From contig CM065177.1 of assembly GCA_033026295.1 (NCBI GenBank), positions 2,163,400-2,227,399 on the forward strand: DNA of 64,000 bases. The letters are read 5' to 3'. Of this stretch, positions 12,694 through 25,265 are shown one piece after another. The notes beneath the pieces were generated by a model. The model did no database searches, was not told the origin of the DNA, and saw only the letters and a program-made list of their open reading frames with translations. Position 1 is the first letter of the stretch; each line of letters begins with the position of its first letter. This DNA comes from Channa striata (taxonomy: Eukaryota > Chordata > Actinopteri > Anabantiformes > Channidae). The translations under genes and the position numbers were made by a program.

Positions 12694-13026
12694 GATGGTG
12701 GGGGGTGGTTAGCACTGCCACCTTACATCTAGAAGGTCCCTGGATCGAATCCGTTGCAGCTGTGGCCTTTCTGTGTGGAGTTTGCATGTCCTCCCTGTGC
12801 TTGCGTGGGTTTCCTCCCACAGTCCAAAGACATGCGTGTTAGGCTAATGGGTGACTCTAAATGGCCTGTAGGTGTGAATGGTTGTATGTCTCTCTGAGTT
12901 GTTCCTGAGACAGACTGGTGGACTGTCTTATGTGGACCCTACCTCTCGCCCAATAAGAGCTGGGAAAGGCGCCAGCCCTCTGCGACCTTGGAATGGATAA
13001 GTGGTTAAAAAAAGGATGGGTGCATG
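12694..13026 (+). mobile_element. tRNA-derived SINE
   Basis: A pol III A-box-like TGGTTAGCACTG (12,706-12,717) and B box GGATCGAATCC (12,742-12,752) are correctly spaced. They are followed by the characteristic body with GTGTGGAGTTTGCATGTCCT, TTTCCTCCCACAGTCCAAAG and GACATGCGTGTTAGG. The 3' part has the GGATAAGTGG and GGATGGGTGCATGG tail of a common teleost SINE that borrows a LINE 3' end. About 330 bases, near full length, with scattered substitutions that suggest age. Confidence 0.8.
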
Positions 13027-14851
13027 GAATTTGCGTATTTGTCATTTCTGACACTGGGCAAACACACTATTAGCCTATTTATTTATGGTTTTAGTTTTTA
13101 AAGAAAAAATTCCAGACTTGCCCCTGATCAAGGCTCAACAGATTGTTCTTGTGTCCCAGAACCACCCACTTAGTCAGTTCCTGCACCTGCACATATATTT
13201 CTTCCAAATGACATCATATTAAATTTTATTAACATCTAGCTAACTTCAGTAGTGGTATACTGCTCAGCTCACCAAGCAACAGGCAAGTAATCAGTATCAG
13301 ACACAGCACCTTAGCATGTAAAACAACATCTGTAGCCGACTAAGACAATCCTACTGGTAAATATCTTGGTAACTATGGTTTAAACAAACTAACTTCCATT
13401 ATTACACTGCCTGAGCCATTTGCTTACTTGTTAAAATGTAACAACAACTACCACTGAATCTGCATTTTACAGTAGTGAAAGGATCTTTCCTTAATTGAAT
13501 ACATCATAATACATATGTTTGTATCTACGGTATATATATATATATATATATATAAAAGGGTAGAGTTTGTAATGTGTTAAAAACAAGACAAACCAAAGCT
13601 TTGTATTTCTAGTCTTATAGTCTTAGTGTAATACATTTTGGCACAGCTGAAATCCATAATTATTTCGAATGATGGATAAAAGTTAGGAACCTAAGTATGA
13701 ACTTCTATTTCTTTTCCCCTCCTTGTTTTCAGAGGTAACACATGAGTGAACAAAGTTCAATAAAGATTTCAAACTTCAAATGAGCAAGAAATAAATAAGA
13801 CATTCTCAGAGGAAAACATTCAAAATACTACAGAGGAAAATATTCCAAAGACTACTGGAACTGAATCAAGCATCAAAGCAAACAGTTTATAACGGCATCC
13901 AAAAGTGAAAGAAGCACTCAAAGAGTGAATTCAGACTGATGTTTTTTTGTTGTTGTTTTTTTCTGCAGTTCACAGAAAGATTCATAACTAAAGAGCACGT
14001 AGAGTGTGATCAGGGACTTTGCACAAGATGATAAGAAATGGATCATTTACAGCTTACTGCCAAACCATGATTTGATTTTAACTTAAAACATTATGTAATT
14101 TTTATGTGGATCAGCTCAGTCAATACAATTATGTGAGTAATGGTGGGTGTTAGGAGATTCATATCCTACTTTGTGAAACCACATTATTTAGTCACTGGAC
14201 ATGCTCATGTCTGGAAAAGAAAATTGAGCAAGTGAAAAACAGAACAGGTGCACAGAGGATAAATAAGAAATGTTCACACTGACACAGACAAATATTAGAT
14301 TATTGCTGTGCATAAAAGAAGTCTTGAAAAAGACACCATGTAAAAAATTTGCAATTTGTGTCATCCTGGACATTTAAGTTTCCTGTTACTTATGTTTTGG
14401 TACCAGGTTAGAATGACATTTCCAAAAACTGCCTAATACTCATTTAATAAAAAAATAAAGGGAAAAACGGAGCGTAGTCCATCTGTTAAAGTTGCTTATG
14501 GTTCCATTGTTGCTATAGCTCAGGGAACATCACCACATCGACTGTGCAGGTGCAGAACACACCAGGCCGACATCGGTCTGTGTAGAGCATACGCAGTATC
14601 CCAGACGCTTCGGCCGTGGTAATTTTTCCAAAATGTGCTGTGCAGGGTCTGGAAGGGCCCTCAGTAGATATTTGGGGATCACGAGGAGGTACAATGATTA
14701 TTCACTTTCTTCCATTTGTAAATGAAATTATTTGTTGGCCAGTTTTTCATGATGTAGATGAGAATAAAACTTAACAAAGTTCCCTTTTTTTATTATGATA
14801 AAATTATGATAATGTGTTTTACATTGCTTAAGTACCTGTATTTTGGTTCAT
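13027..14851. other. Unique AT-rich DNA, no gene seen
   Basis: Apart from the TA microsatellite listed separately, only chance frames. The segment 14,470-14,700 is less AT-rich but shows no open coding structure. Confidence 0.4.
13531..13554. repeat. (TA)n microsatellite
   Basis: Twelve perfect TA units, followed directly by AAAGGG. The junction therefore spells TATAAAAGG by chance. Confidence 0.9.
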
Positions 14852-15205
14852 ATTCAATTCAATTCAATTCAACTTTATTTATATAGCGCGTTTACAACAA
14901 GGTCATCTCAAGGCACTTTACTTAATAAAGTCAAGACTATACAAACATGTAGAGAAAACCCAACAAATCCCCCTTGAGCAGCCATAGGCAACAGTGGAGA
15001 GGAAAAACTCCCTTTAACGGAAGAAACCTCCAGCAGAACCAGGCTCAGGGTGGGCGGCCATCTGCCTTGACCGGTTGGGCTGAGTGGAAAACATTGGGCA
15101 GGTTGGTAGGACCAGTAGCTGTGCACTGGAAGACACACAGCGCCAAATCCTGGGACACCTGAAGACAGGGACAGAGAGAGGGAGACAGAGAGGGAGAGAA
15201 CGAAC
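14852..15205 (-). mobile_element. L2-clade LINE, 3' end fragment
   Basis: Read on the minus strand it ends in the TTGAATTGAATTGAA-type tail. Before that come the TATATAAATAAAGTTGAATT segment, the GCACTTTA/AAGTGCC block, and the GAACCAGGCTC/TGCTGGAGGTTTCTTC block shared with the copies at 22.3, 32.9 and 55.2 kb. Only the 3' non-coding part is present, as expected for 5'-truncated target-primed insertions. Confidence 0.75.
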
Positions 15206-16123
15206 ATATGTTCTTGACTATGAAAAAACCATCCTGTGGAGCTCGTGGGGAGGTGTTTGGTTGTGGCACTGTGGTTGTGTGTGTTTGTGCGTGGGGTTGG
15301 ATTGCAGTTTTTGTCACGCTAGAGGTGGCAGCCCATAACCAAGTAGTTCCCACTACTTACTATCTCTGTCAAGCCACAGAACCTGAGAAGCTTGTGGTGC
15401 AACCTTAGTAAAAATTAACTTGTTGTTAAGTTGTCCCAAGGTATTTGTTTATTACAAATTTTACACAGACTTTTTTCCATCTTTCCCAAAAAGAAGAATC
15501 TACATTTTAGCTTATTATGGTCAAACAAATCATTCTCATGCCTTTGCCATACATGATTTATGATTATATTGTTCTGCCTCCGTTTGACAGACACTTTTGA
15601 CTGGGTTAAAAGTAAAAAGTGGCTGAGACAAAAGTGACAAGACATACCACATCACAAAGTGTTCTGGCTCTTAACCAGCAATTAGTTTGTTAAAGGTGTT
15701 TGCTAGAAGAACATCACAGCATCCAATTTAGACAACTTATTAATGCATGGTTATGACATTGAACTGCAAATTTCAGTCATTATCACTTAAAATAAAGCAA
15801 ACAACATTGATGTACAAAACATGGAATGGTAGTGACACTAACATGTGGATCGGGTACCTACTGGCTCATATTCATTGTGCTAATAACAGAGAATAGATAT
15901 TTAATGGAGTGACCAAATTTAGTTGTAAGGTGGCCTGATGCTTCCAGATTTACCATAATTGAGATCGTATCTAGCAAATAGTCAGAAAGCCCAACACCTG
16001 CAACACTTAACAACCTAAGATCATAGCAGAAATCACACACTTGCAGAATAATTTTACAGTGTCTTCTGACATCAGATACATGAAGCACACATGCATATAA
16101 ATATGCACATTTCATACTTACAC

Positions 16124-16130
<7 letters not shown>

Positions 16131-16154
<24 letters not shown>
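16131..16154. repeat. (GA)n microsatellite
   Basis: Twelve perfect GA units. Confidence 0.9.
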
Positions 16155-16685
16155 TTTGAGTGTACCACACACAGTAATTCCCTCCTTCAATCTACCGTCC
16201 ATTCAGTGGAACAGTGGTGTGCCAGTTTGTAGGGTTTATAATAATGGGCTGGCTGCTTGGTGGCAGAGGGGGGTTGACAGAGCGCCTCACATGTATTAGT
16301 GTGGTACAAGCTCGCTGATGAGGCCCGCTGAGAGACTAGCAAACGGCCTCATCTCGGTGAACAGGTTCACTCTGTGCAATGGGACTTGATGAGAGAGGAT
16401 ATGATTCAGAGTTCCCATTAGCTTTCCGACGCAGATTCCCCAATTTCCCTCTTTTGTTTGTCATTCTCTTTTCGTAGCCGAGGCTGATGGTGGGAGGACT
16501 GGGGACCCTGGTTTTTAAGTAACACCAGATGCAACAGATTTTCATTTTTCTTTCGAATTGTATATGGAAGTGAGGAAAAATGGCACCGGGGTGTTTGACA
16601 CATGCTGCAATTGCTGATTAATGGGGGGCAGAGGGAAAAGTGGCCTGGTGCAATAAATAAACTACCTATAGCAGCTTTAGCAGCA

Positions 16686-16717
16686 GTGTGTGTGTGTGTG
16701 TGTGTTTGTGTGTGTGT
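16686..16717. repeat. (GT)n microsatellite
   Basis: About 32 bases of GT repeat interrupted once by TT. Confidence 0.85.
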
Positions 16718-17779
16718 TTTAGTGTATGTGATTTCATGTCAGCAGGTCATGACCATCATTTGTTTTCAATTTCCCATTCAGAAGAGAACATTCCACGTCT
16801 CAAGACACTGCAAATTTAATTACAAGTTAGCCACTAAAGAAGAAGTCAAGGTTCAGATGCTCTCTCCACGCATGGAAACATCATATTTAAGGTCGGACCT
16901 TTGAACTTTAGCTGCCACAACTGGACAGAACACTTAACGACAGCTCCTTCGTGAAGTTTGAACATGTGCAAGAGCATTGAATGTTTATAGTTGCTTGCTT
17001 GATTTATTAGCACAGCGCCAGCATCCGCCACGCATTTGTTATCCTGCTGTCCATTCAAAAAGCCCATTTATTACATGTTAATTAGTTGCTAACAGCTCCT
17101 ATACACCACAGGACAAAACCTGGACCCCAAAGCCCTGGAAGAAAATCGCATGGGTCAGGTCTGTTGCCACAGACAGTATTAAGTCGGGGCCCTGTGAAAG
17201 CTGATCATCTGTACATTTGGCTGCTGTGGTGCCTCCAGTGGGGCTTCTACAGTAATGTGTAAGTCATAAACACAGGAAATAGAGAAATGCATTAGTCATG
17301 TAAGTGCTAATGGATTAAGAAGCTTTCATACATGGCCTTTGCAGAACATTAAGTGTATTGGAAATAATTCCAACCAGCTGGGAGTTTTTCATAAATGTCT
17401 GCCAAGTATATGTTGACAGAACATTTAGAACAATGAACTCCAACTGGGGTTCCATAATAGAACTCCAGCCTGAAGGCACTTTTCTTAAACATAAAGACGT
17501 CCAAAGAAGTCCTTATTGAGAAACATAGCTGGCTGACAACAAGACTGTACAACAAGCTTTATGGTCACACAGAAACAAAAAACAAAAAAAACGACTGCTA
17601 GATAAATCTGAGCACCTGGACAAATAAACACAGTGAAATAGGGAGCTAGATAGGAAGTTGGGGCATCACAGAAATACTCAAGGACCATAAACATCTGCAA
17701 CACATACGGGGTGATGCATTCAGTTGCTGTAATAAGGCAACGTAAACTCCTTCTTGAACTTATCTTCGTCCAAGTCACC

Positions 17780-18110
17780 AGTAAAGACAAACACAACATG
17801 TTGAATCCTAACACTTTGCTACTGTACAGGGTGGAACTGAATTCCAATATTTCTGAAGGAACGGAAGAAAATGACCTGAATCAGACGCTTATCTTATGGT
17901 TATGTTATCGGCGCCATAGCACCACACAGTGCACCAGAGCGTACTGACAGGGCAGTAGGCCGCTGCTCTCCATACTAGTGTGCCCGGTAATTCATGTGAT
18001 ATTGTGCACCACAGAAGCATTTGGTTTAGGACAAACATGCACAGGTTTAGGCATAAAAAAATTAAAAGTCAAGATTGAGGTTCAGGTTAAATTACAGAAA
18101 CTACACTGAC
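17780..18110 (-). repeat. Probable dispersed fish repeat, unclassified
   Basis: On the minus strand it has ATGCCTAAACCTGTGCATG and CCTGAACCTCAATC motifs, like the 'CCTAAACCTAACC'-rich repeats scattered in percomorph genomes. A related CCTAAACCTGTGCCTGACG lies at about 41,183. Boundaries and class are uncertain. Confidence 0.3.
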
Positions 18111-21100
18111 TGTAGTAACAACATTCACTAACAATATGTTGCCTCCTGTGTTGTGTCAGCCTCCTATCCACCCTAAAGAAACTTTGTAGACTCCGAATGA
18201 TGACAGCAAATACAACTCTGACATCTTTCATAGTTGCTAGCCCCTCCAGATATCTCCAACTTGCTATGTCTCTCTCATATTATACCAACACATGGCAGCA
18301 GGAAGTAGGTGACCCAACCTTTAACTATGGGCAGCTGCTACAAGAAGCTTGTCTGAGGTGATTACTGCCAATTTTCAAGGATTTGCACCTGTTATCATCA
18401 CCATTGTTGATGAAACAATTTAATTAAGCAGAATGCACATGTTTTAATAGTACAGTATCTGTATTGCACAGGAGGAAATCCTATGCCAGAACATTTATTT
18501 ATTTATTTTTTTATATTTCGCAGGGCGACCCAGACAGCGTTCTTGGCCTTAAGTTATGTTTCTCCCAAGATACGCATAAAGCTCTTTATGGTTCTGCATA
18601 TAAAAGGGTGATATCTCTCTACTAACATTACAGGTATATTATAGAAATCATAGACCTTTGCAGACATCTATAATCTACTCTTGTGCGAGTTCATGTTTTT
18701 GCAGCCTGGAAAAGCACATTTCAACCTTTATGCAGCGCAGATGTAATGTTGGGTTTTTACAGTCTGCAGTATGTGATCATAATTGTGAACATCAGATAAG
18801 AAGCTACAGTGTTGTATTTGTCAGTTGTCCAGGTATTACATCTCCCTGAGATTGTTATTTACTGGCAGCAACTCATTTCAGTGCATCACCTTTGTGTTGG
18901 AGTAGTAACTCAGTGTGGAGGTATTCTCCAGTCACCTCCCCTAGTGTTGACACAGATAGACTGTAAACACATTAAATGTGCCATATGAAATTTTGGGTCC
19001 AATAAATAATTTAAAAAAATAATGTTTTTCATTTTCCTTTTGGTTGTTTCTGCCTTTCGGTTCAAAGGATTCATGCAACCTCAGCTAATGGAGAATAAGT
19101 TAATTTTTCAGGCATGTGCAAACTGGATGAGCTAGATCCTCCAGAGGATAGAGATGATGAATGAAAGGCCCCCACCCCTTCTCACTCTTTCATCAGCTCC
19201 CACATTGTCTGAAGCGTGGGACAGTCACAAAGGTGTAATCGGGAATGAAAAGATGTTATTCAAAGGGGTCATTTAAAGTGCATGGCACATTTCCCCAAGC
19301 AAAGCCCAATTGGAGGGAGGGGGTAGAAATGTTTGGGGACTTATCAGTCACACCCTCAGTGGGAAAGGCCATGACAACATGCCTTCATGTTCCATTCTTT
19401 TCTGCTTGCTAACAGTCTTCAGATAAAAGGTTAATCAGCTGCTATTCCGTGCCTGGGCATAGGGAGGCATGAGTCTTAGAAAAAGAGCCCTCACCATCTG
19501 AAAGCTGAGGACGGAGGTGCAAACATCAGGTGGCCGACGTTACATGACATTTGGCAAAAGCAAACGAAGCAGTACGAGCTGAAAACAAGCTGTCCAAAAT
19601 CAGTGACTGACCCGTACAACTGTCAGATTTAGGTCAGTAACTTTTGCCAGCAACAGTCCCAACAATCCTCAGGACTCATTTGTGTTGCTATTTTTTCTGC
19701 GATCTGTAATCTCAGTGCATGTGCAAAGGTCAATAACTTATATTAATTTGCTGATGTAGGGTTCTTGCAGAGTTCACATGAAAGTACACTGTGATATTAA
19801 GATGCATCGAAAAAAGATGTGCACTGCATATTTTACAGGCTTGAATGGGCAAGTTTGTCTCTCGTAAATATTGCATTGTCTCTCGCTCCAATTAGGAAGC
19901 ATTAAAGAGGCAGTGCAGACGAGGTGGCACTGTAACTGTTGTTTATATACAGGAATGATTCACAGTTATGTTTGTTTTAATACAATGTAAATGATGATGG
20001 ACCCTATTGCTGGTTTAATTGCATCTTTTCATACAGTTTTGCTGACTGATCCACAGCCGTCACAATATTTAGCACACCACCCCGGGCTGAGTATTTGTCA
20101 TCTTCCATCCCTTCCAACATCAGGATTTACTGTAGCTGGTGGCACTCATTGAACCCTTTTTTTTTTTAACAACAGTCCTCTTGAAAACTATAGGAGGTCA
20201 AGGCATGTGCGGTGTTCTCAGGGCTTCAACATATTGCTGCAAAATTAGTGGCAGAGGGAAAATGTCTCAAGTGTGTCTGTCCCTGCACTGTCCCACAGTA
20301 AGATCACAGACCAACAACAAACATTTTCAGTGCTCAGTATATAATATATTACAGAGAAAACTATTTGTTTGCGTATATATATCTATATATATATATATAT
20401 AGATATATATATTTTCTTATATTACTAAAAGTACTTTGTATGCAGAAGAGCCCTTTCAGATTATATCAGCTGAAAATTGTTGATGCAATAATGTGTTGGC
20501 TAGTGACTTTGATGCAGTGCAGCTAGCATTAACTGAGCTAATTATACACCATTTAAGTGATCATATGATCATATGAAGTAGAATGGCCTCAATTATACTT
20601 AAGTAAATACTTCAGTAATGTATTTCGTTATAGAGTAGGTGGGTACAATTACTTCATATGTGGCTGTTATTGACTTCATATGATGCATGTTAGTGAGTTT
20701 GTGGAACAAAACCACTAATGTACTGCCAGCTGCCTCATGCATAAGAATATATCAACATTTATATGTTGATTAAATGTTTTTATAGTTTGCATGTGCGTAA
20801 GTAACCAGTAACACACACTGTCAACTGTAACGGACAATCAAAGCCAGTGTTTCCTTCTGTATTGTTGTGGAGCAAAAGTAAAGGTGTTATTAAAATGAAA
20901 GTACTCCAGTAACGTACTGACATGTCCACCAACAAATGCACACAACCAGGCCCTGCAGCCCCCATACATCAGTTTTCTCTGTTCCAAGACAGAAAAAAAT
21001 AAATCTTCTCTCACAATTTATATATTTTTTTTCTCCCTAGAGCTCTCCGACTTCACATGCGAGCCGTCAAGCTCATTTCTCCTCCCACTAATCCTTCCAT

Positions 21101-21789
21101 TTTAATGCTTGTCCACATCAGGCTTGGCCACATTAAACTGGTGATTAATGATGTATTGATTGGACTGTTTTCTACCACTGAGCCAAGGTGCTGAGTTGAC
21201 AACACACTTGCTTATCTGAGCCACCCAGCTTGCCAGAAGAGAATGTTTCCTGCAGGGAAATAAAGGCCCGGTACAAACTGGAGAGCTGAGACACATTTGT
21301 ACACTTTTGTTTTCCAGCTGAGCATTCAGATAGACACCAATGTAAAAAAATAAATCCTGACAAAGTAAGAAAAAATATACACATTGTCAGTGTGATGGAT
21401 GTTTCCCATTTTTCTTGTCAATGGATAATCATCCTTTTGTGTAACTGCCTACTGTGTTTAAAAAATAAAATTATGGAGGCCCTGAAGGTCAATTCATTTC
21501 ACATTAATTTCATTACAGAATTAGTTTTTTAACAACTACAATCCAAACTACTAGGCAGGACATTTGTGAAACAAACGTGTCTCTACTGTGTGGTAGACAA
21601 ACAGTGCTAGAATGTTGACTCTGATTAGAACGTGTGTGTGTTTTGTTGATACAGCCACGAACAACTTTGTTTTTTTTTGTTGTTGCTTTTGTTGTTCTTA
21701 CAGTGTTGCTGGTGACAGCCATTGCCAAAGTTTCTTTGAGGGACATATTTGAAATGTGACACAAATTTTCACTTGGCTCACTGATTAAC
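18111..21789. other. Unique AT-rich DNA, no gene seen
   Basis: Holds a 38-bp AT palindrome at 20.37 kb (separate entry) and a 16-bp palindrome TCATATGATCATATGA at 20,561-20,576. At about 20,840-20,920 sequence with the motif GTACTCCAGTAACGTACTG resembles a fish MITE. No gene was supported. Confidence 0.4.
20374..20411. repeat. 38-bp perfect AT palindrome
   Basis: The TA tract is interrupted symmetrically by TCT and AGA, so the whole 38 bases are self-complementary. Such tracts can extrude cruciforms and are length-unstable. Confidence 0.85.
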
Positions 21790-22310
21790 TGATTATGTTA
21801 ACTTGACCTTTAAACTCAACATCTAATGTCTCTCCGTCCTTTTGAGCACTACGTCACAGGAAGACCTTCTTTTGTATAAAAATAGGATGCGAGGATTAAC
21901 TGATTAGATTTGGAGGTCAAAAGTCACTGTTACTGTGACATCACATCTGGCCCTACCACCCTTCAAGTAATGCGTCAAAATAAGTTAACAAAATCCAACA
22001 GGACTCAAGGAAGAGGGTGGGGGTCAAAGGTCAAGATCACTTTTATCTCACAATTATTCATAGTTTAGAGGAAATAATTTCTTTAGGTTTGCTGCAACCA
22101 TCCACTTGGACATTTTGGGGTGAACTTATTGTGTTTCGTAGTTCAGAGGTTAAAGGCTAAAGGCCACTGAGGGGTCCCTTTTAATCTATGAACGTAACAC
22201 AGGAATTTCTTCATATTTTCATACAATCATCTTCTTCAACTCAACAATTAACTCATTGACCATAGGTCAAAGATCAAGTACACTGTGACAACACATTACT
22301 GCCTTGTCTC
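21790..22310. repeat. Dispersed repeat rich in GGTCA half-sites
   Basis: Repeated GAGGTCAAAAGTCA, GGGTCAAAGGTCA (22,021-22,033) and ATAGGTCAAAGATCAAG motifs, with GTCACTGTTACTGTGACATC. These are features of a known class of teleost repeat in which AGGTCA units recur. The copy is diverged and its ends are approximate. Confidence 0.5.
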
Positions 22311-22327
22311 TCCGATTCTTGAGATCT

Positions 22328-23170
22328 TTCAATTTCAACTTCAGCTTTATTTATATGGCGCCAATTTACAACGCAGTCATCTCAAGGCACTTTACATAAT
22401 AAAGTCAAGACTATAGAGACATTTAGAGAAAACCCAACAAATCCTTGAGCAGCCATAGGCAACAGTGGAGAGGAAAAACTTTAACGGAAGAAACCTCCAG
22501 CAGAACCAGGCTCAGGGTGGGCGGCCATCTGCCTTGACCGGTTGGGGAGAGTGGAAAGTGGAGAGAGAAAAGAACAGAGCAACAAAAGCAACAAAAAAAC
22601 ATAGGACAGGTTAGTAGGACCAGTAGCTTTGCACTGGAAGACACACAGGTCCAAAGCCAGGGACACCTGAAGACAGGGACAGAGAGAGGGAGACAGAGAG
22701 GGAGAAAGACAACTATGGGACAAAGAAGACACAGAGTTAATGTCATACAGTGGTGACACATAATTGTGGGGTGAGATGCACTGGTGTCTGAGTGCACTAG
22801 GGGTTGGTCCTACAGCAGTCTAAGCCTCTAGCAGCAGGACTATAACTAACTATAAGCTTTATCGAAGAGGAATGTTTTGAGCCTAGTCTTAAAAGTAGAG
22901 AATCTGGACTGGGTTCCAGAGGAAAAGAGCTTGATAGCTAAAGGCTCTGCCTCCCATTCTTCTTTTGGAAGTTCTGGTAACCACAAGTAGGCCTGCATTT
23001 TGGGACTGAAGTGGTCTATTAGGATGATATGGTACTAGGAGATCCTTTAGGTAGGAAGGACCTTGACCGGAGCTTTGTAGGTGAGAAGAAGGGTTTTTAA
23101 TTCTATTCTGCATTTAATGGGAAGTCAATGGAGAGAAGCTAATGAAGGTGAAATATGATCTCTCTTAGCA
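22328..23170 (-). mobile_element. L2-clade LINE, ORF2 C-terminus plus 3' end
   Basis: On the minus strand the order is: coding sequence for the end of the reverse-transcriptase ORF (about 23,150-22,840), a divergent linker, the CTGCTGGAGGTTTCTTCCGT block, and the 3' terminal TATAAATAAAGCTGAAGTTG segment. It is the longest L2 piece in the window that retains ORF2 C-terminal coding. The tail is modified to TTGAAATTGAAA. Confidence 0.8.
22889..23113 (-). pseudogene. L2 LINE ORF2 C-terminal fragment
   Basis: Residues such as GPSYLKDLLVPYHPNRPL, SQNAGLLVV and MGGRAFSYQALFLWNPV match the region after the reverse-transcriptase domain of fish L2 ORF2. There the usual text is roughly '...NAGLLVVPR...GGRAFSYQAPLLWN'. 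The frame breaks after the Trp-Asn motif, and the catalytic YADD region is absent. The copy at 43.35 kb has the same block. Non-functional. Confidence 0.75.
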
Positions 23171-25029
23171 ATCCCAACAAATGCATAAACCAGTGGTTCA
23201 AGAATGAATACAATCTTGATGCAGTAATTGTAAAGTTCTAGACACAGAATTTGGGAGTAATAATCATGTGGTGGCAGATCAGCCCATTGTGTGACCTTTG
23301 AAGGTCGCTTCATATACTGATATGTGGCTAATATATAATAATACATCATAATTTAATAGTTAAATTTTGAATTAAGAATTGGTATCTGAAAACGTAACTA
23401 GTAATTGAAGCTGCAAAACAAAATTGTTGGAGTAAAATTAAACAAACATAGAAATACTCCAGTAAAGTGCTGCAAAATTACAGGTGCAATACAATTTTAC
23501 TGCCTACTTCATTTTGTAAGTTTTTTAGCAATAGGGTAAGAGAGTAGGAATACATGTCCCTATTGTATTTCCTTTTTAAATATAAAAATGGCATCTGTTC
23601 CATTCTTTTTTTTGTTTTGTTTTGTGGTGCTGAAGAGGAGTTGGCCCAGGGCACAGAAATTAATATTTTCACAGTTAAATTAGTTTTTTAAAATGCATTC
23701 AACTGCATCATACTATTGTTTTACAATAGGGAATATTTGATTGTGTTTTATCATTTCATGATATATTGATTCGTACAGAATATTTGGCGCTCCATAATGT
23801 ATAAGGTTTTCAAATATTTCATTTTATTCTATTTGGGGGAGGATTTATTTGAGCTCATCACTACACTGTGCTTTCAGCCATCAGTCTCTTTTCTCCTGGC
23901 CTTTGCCATTTTGAAGAGCACATTTTAAGCTGGGTAGAGTAAATTACCTGTATGGAGATGACATTTCCATCTAATGTTCACTTTGAAGCGAAATTGGTAT
24001 CTTCCCCCAAACTGCACAAGGTGAAAAAAAAAAACCTTCTCTTTCTATTACCTCCCCACCCCGTCTCTCACTCACCCCATTTTCTATTTGTCTGAGTCAC
24101 ACTTGCTTTCTCTCCCGCTCGCCCTCTTTCTCTTTTACGACCCACGTGTGCTTTTTTCAGGAGCAATCTATTACCTACTCCACATCCCCTTTTCCTCGCT
24201 CTCGTGCAATCTGAACACCGGGCACTCTCGACCCCCCTTGTATCTCTCGCCATCGCTCTCTCCTTCACCTCCTCACCTTCACCTCTGTCCGATCGCCTTA
24301 CTTCCTCATGTCTCTTCACCCGCAATCCGCTTTTCCTTATCTCAGATTTCCTCTGTGATTGGAAGATAAGTATCATTTTGGAAGGCCTCCACAAGTCGCT
24401 GCCTTCTCATTTCCTGGCTGAAATGGCTTTTCTGCTTATTTGCACTGTCAATGATCATATAGCACCTTCCCTGCATACAGCACTGATTTTTGTATCCCCT
24501 GAAAATACAGTAAGTTGGTGGGAGCCGTGGAGGGCATTTTGAGAGTGAAACAGTCTGATTCCTCTTCATATGATGGGTTTTCCATGTACTCTGTCCCCAG
24601 AAATGTGTATTCTTTATTTTGATGCGAGGTCTCATTTATTCACCTGAATATTAGAGCCTCACAGCAAAATGTTTGCTGAAAGCTGTGCATTCAGATTGTC
24701 CCACAAGAAAATTTGTCATTGGTGAGAGAGACCACTCTGATAGGCTGTGTACCTTAGCATGACGAGAGAAGCCAAAGGTCATTTTTCATTTTCATCTCAT
24801 CTGAACATTTCAATACGCTTTTCCCCTCTAGATCATGAAGGCTGCCACCTCCTGTTATGGAGAGTTCCAACTCAGTCTCCTAAAATTATGTTTCTATACA
24901 ATTAAAGTGCAAACACAATTACATTTTCTTTGTTTTAGACACATTGTTTTCTATTGAATTATGATTAATGTTTTCTGGCAACATATTTTTGTGCACCTAA
25001 ATATCCCATCTTGCAGCAAATTTTCCAGT
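23171..25029. other. Unique DNA with CT-rich block, no gene seen
   Basis: From about 24,050 to 24,350 the + strand is pyrimidine-rich (CTCTCTC, CTCGC, CACCTC motifs), giving overlapping low-complexity frames on both strands. At 23,280-23,480 is a diverged AAATACTCCAGTAAAGTGCT repeat-like piece. The stretch 23,850-24,020 is repeat-free. No gene was supported. Confidence 0.4.
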
Positions 25030-25034
25030 TGTGT

Positions 25035-25265
25035 GTTCTGCCAAAATATGTGATCCTGCAGTACAACATCCAGTTGGTGTGACGACAGCATCATTAAATT
25101 ATTTCATGGATGTGTTTAGGCAGGTAGAGGAGCTGAGTAGGTTTAGAGGAAGGTCAAATGTTGGTGTAATTCAGGAAACTCAGTCATTTTATACAAAATG
25201 TTTTATAGCTTTTAAACACATCCACAATCTAATAACTAAACTTCATAAAGCTGGTCTCTCACAAC
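25035..25265 (-). repeat. Unclassified dispersed repeat, copy 1 of 3
   Basis: Reverse-complemented, it aligns by eye with 37,310-37,530 and in part with 34,770-34,890. Shared landmarks are TACCTGCCTAAA, GTACWGCAGGATMACATATT and AATAAAACA/ATAAAACATTTTGT. On the + strand it translates to FRQVEELSRFRGRS, and copy 3 gives FRQVQQLIRFTGRS. An indel between copies shifts the frame, so the similarity is at DNA level and does not show a conserved protein. Confidence 0.6.

Larger units (their letters stand above)
15206..17779. other. Unique DNA with microsatellites, no gene seen
   Basis: No supportable gene. The segment 16,200-16,680 is comparatively GC-rich, lacks repeats and has no long open frame. 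It is the kind of sequence in which conserved non-coding elements are found, but that is inference only. Confidence 0.4.

Noticed and set aside
12700..12760. tRNA-like A and B boxes
   Set aside because: Part of a SINE. No cloverleaf with paired acceptor arms can be formed, so it is not a tRNA gene. The same applies to 58,690-58,750.
13531..13560. TATAAAAGG resembling a TATA box
   Set aside because: Formed by the junction of a TA microsatellite with AAAGGG, with no initiator or downstream gene.
17485..17847. 120-codon minus frame with hydrophobic segments
   Set aside because: Overlaps a probable dispersed repeat and A-runs. An alternative frame is equally readable but has stops. No family recognised.
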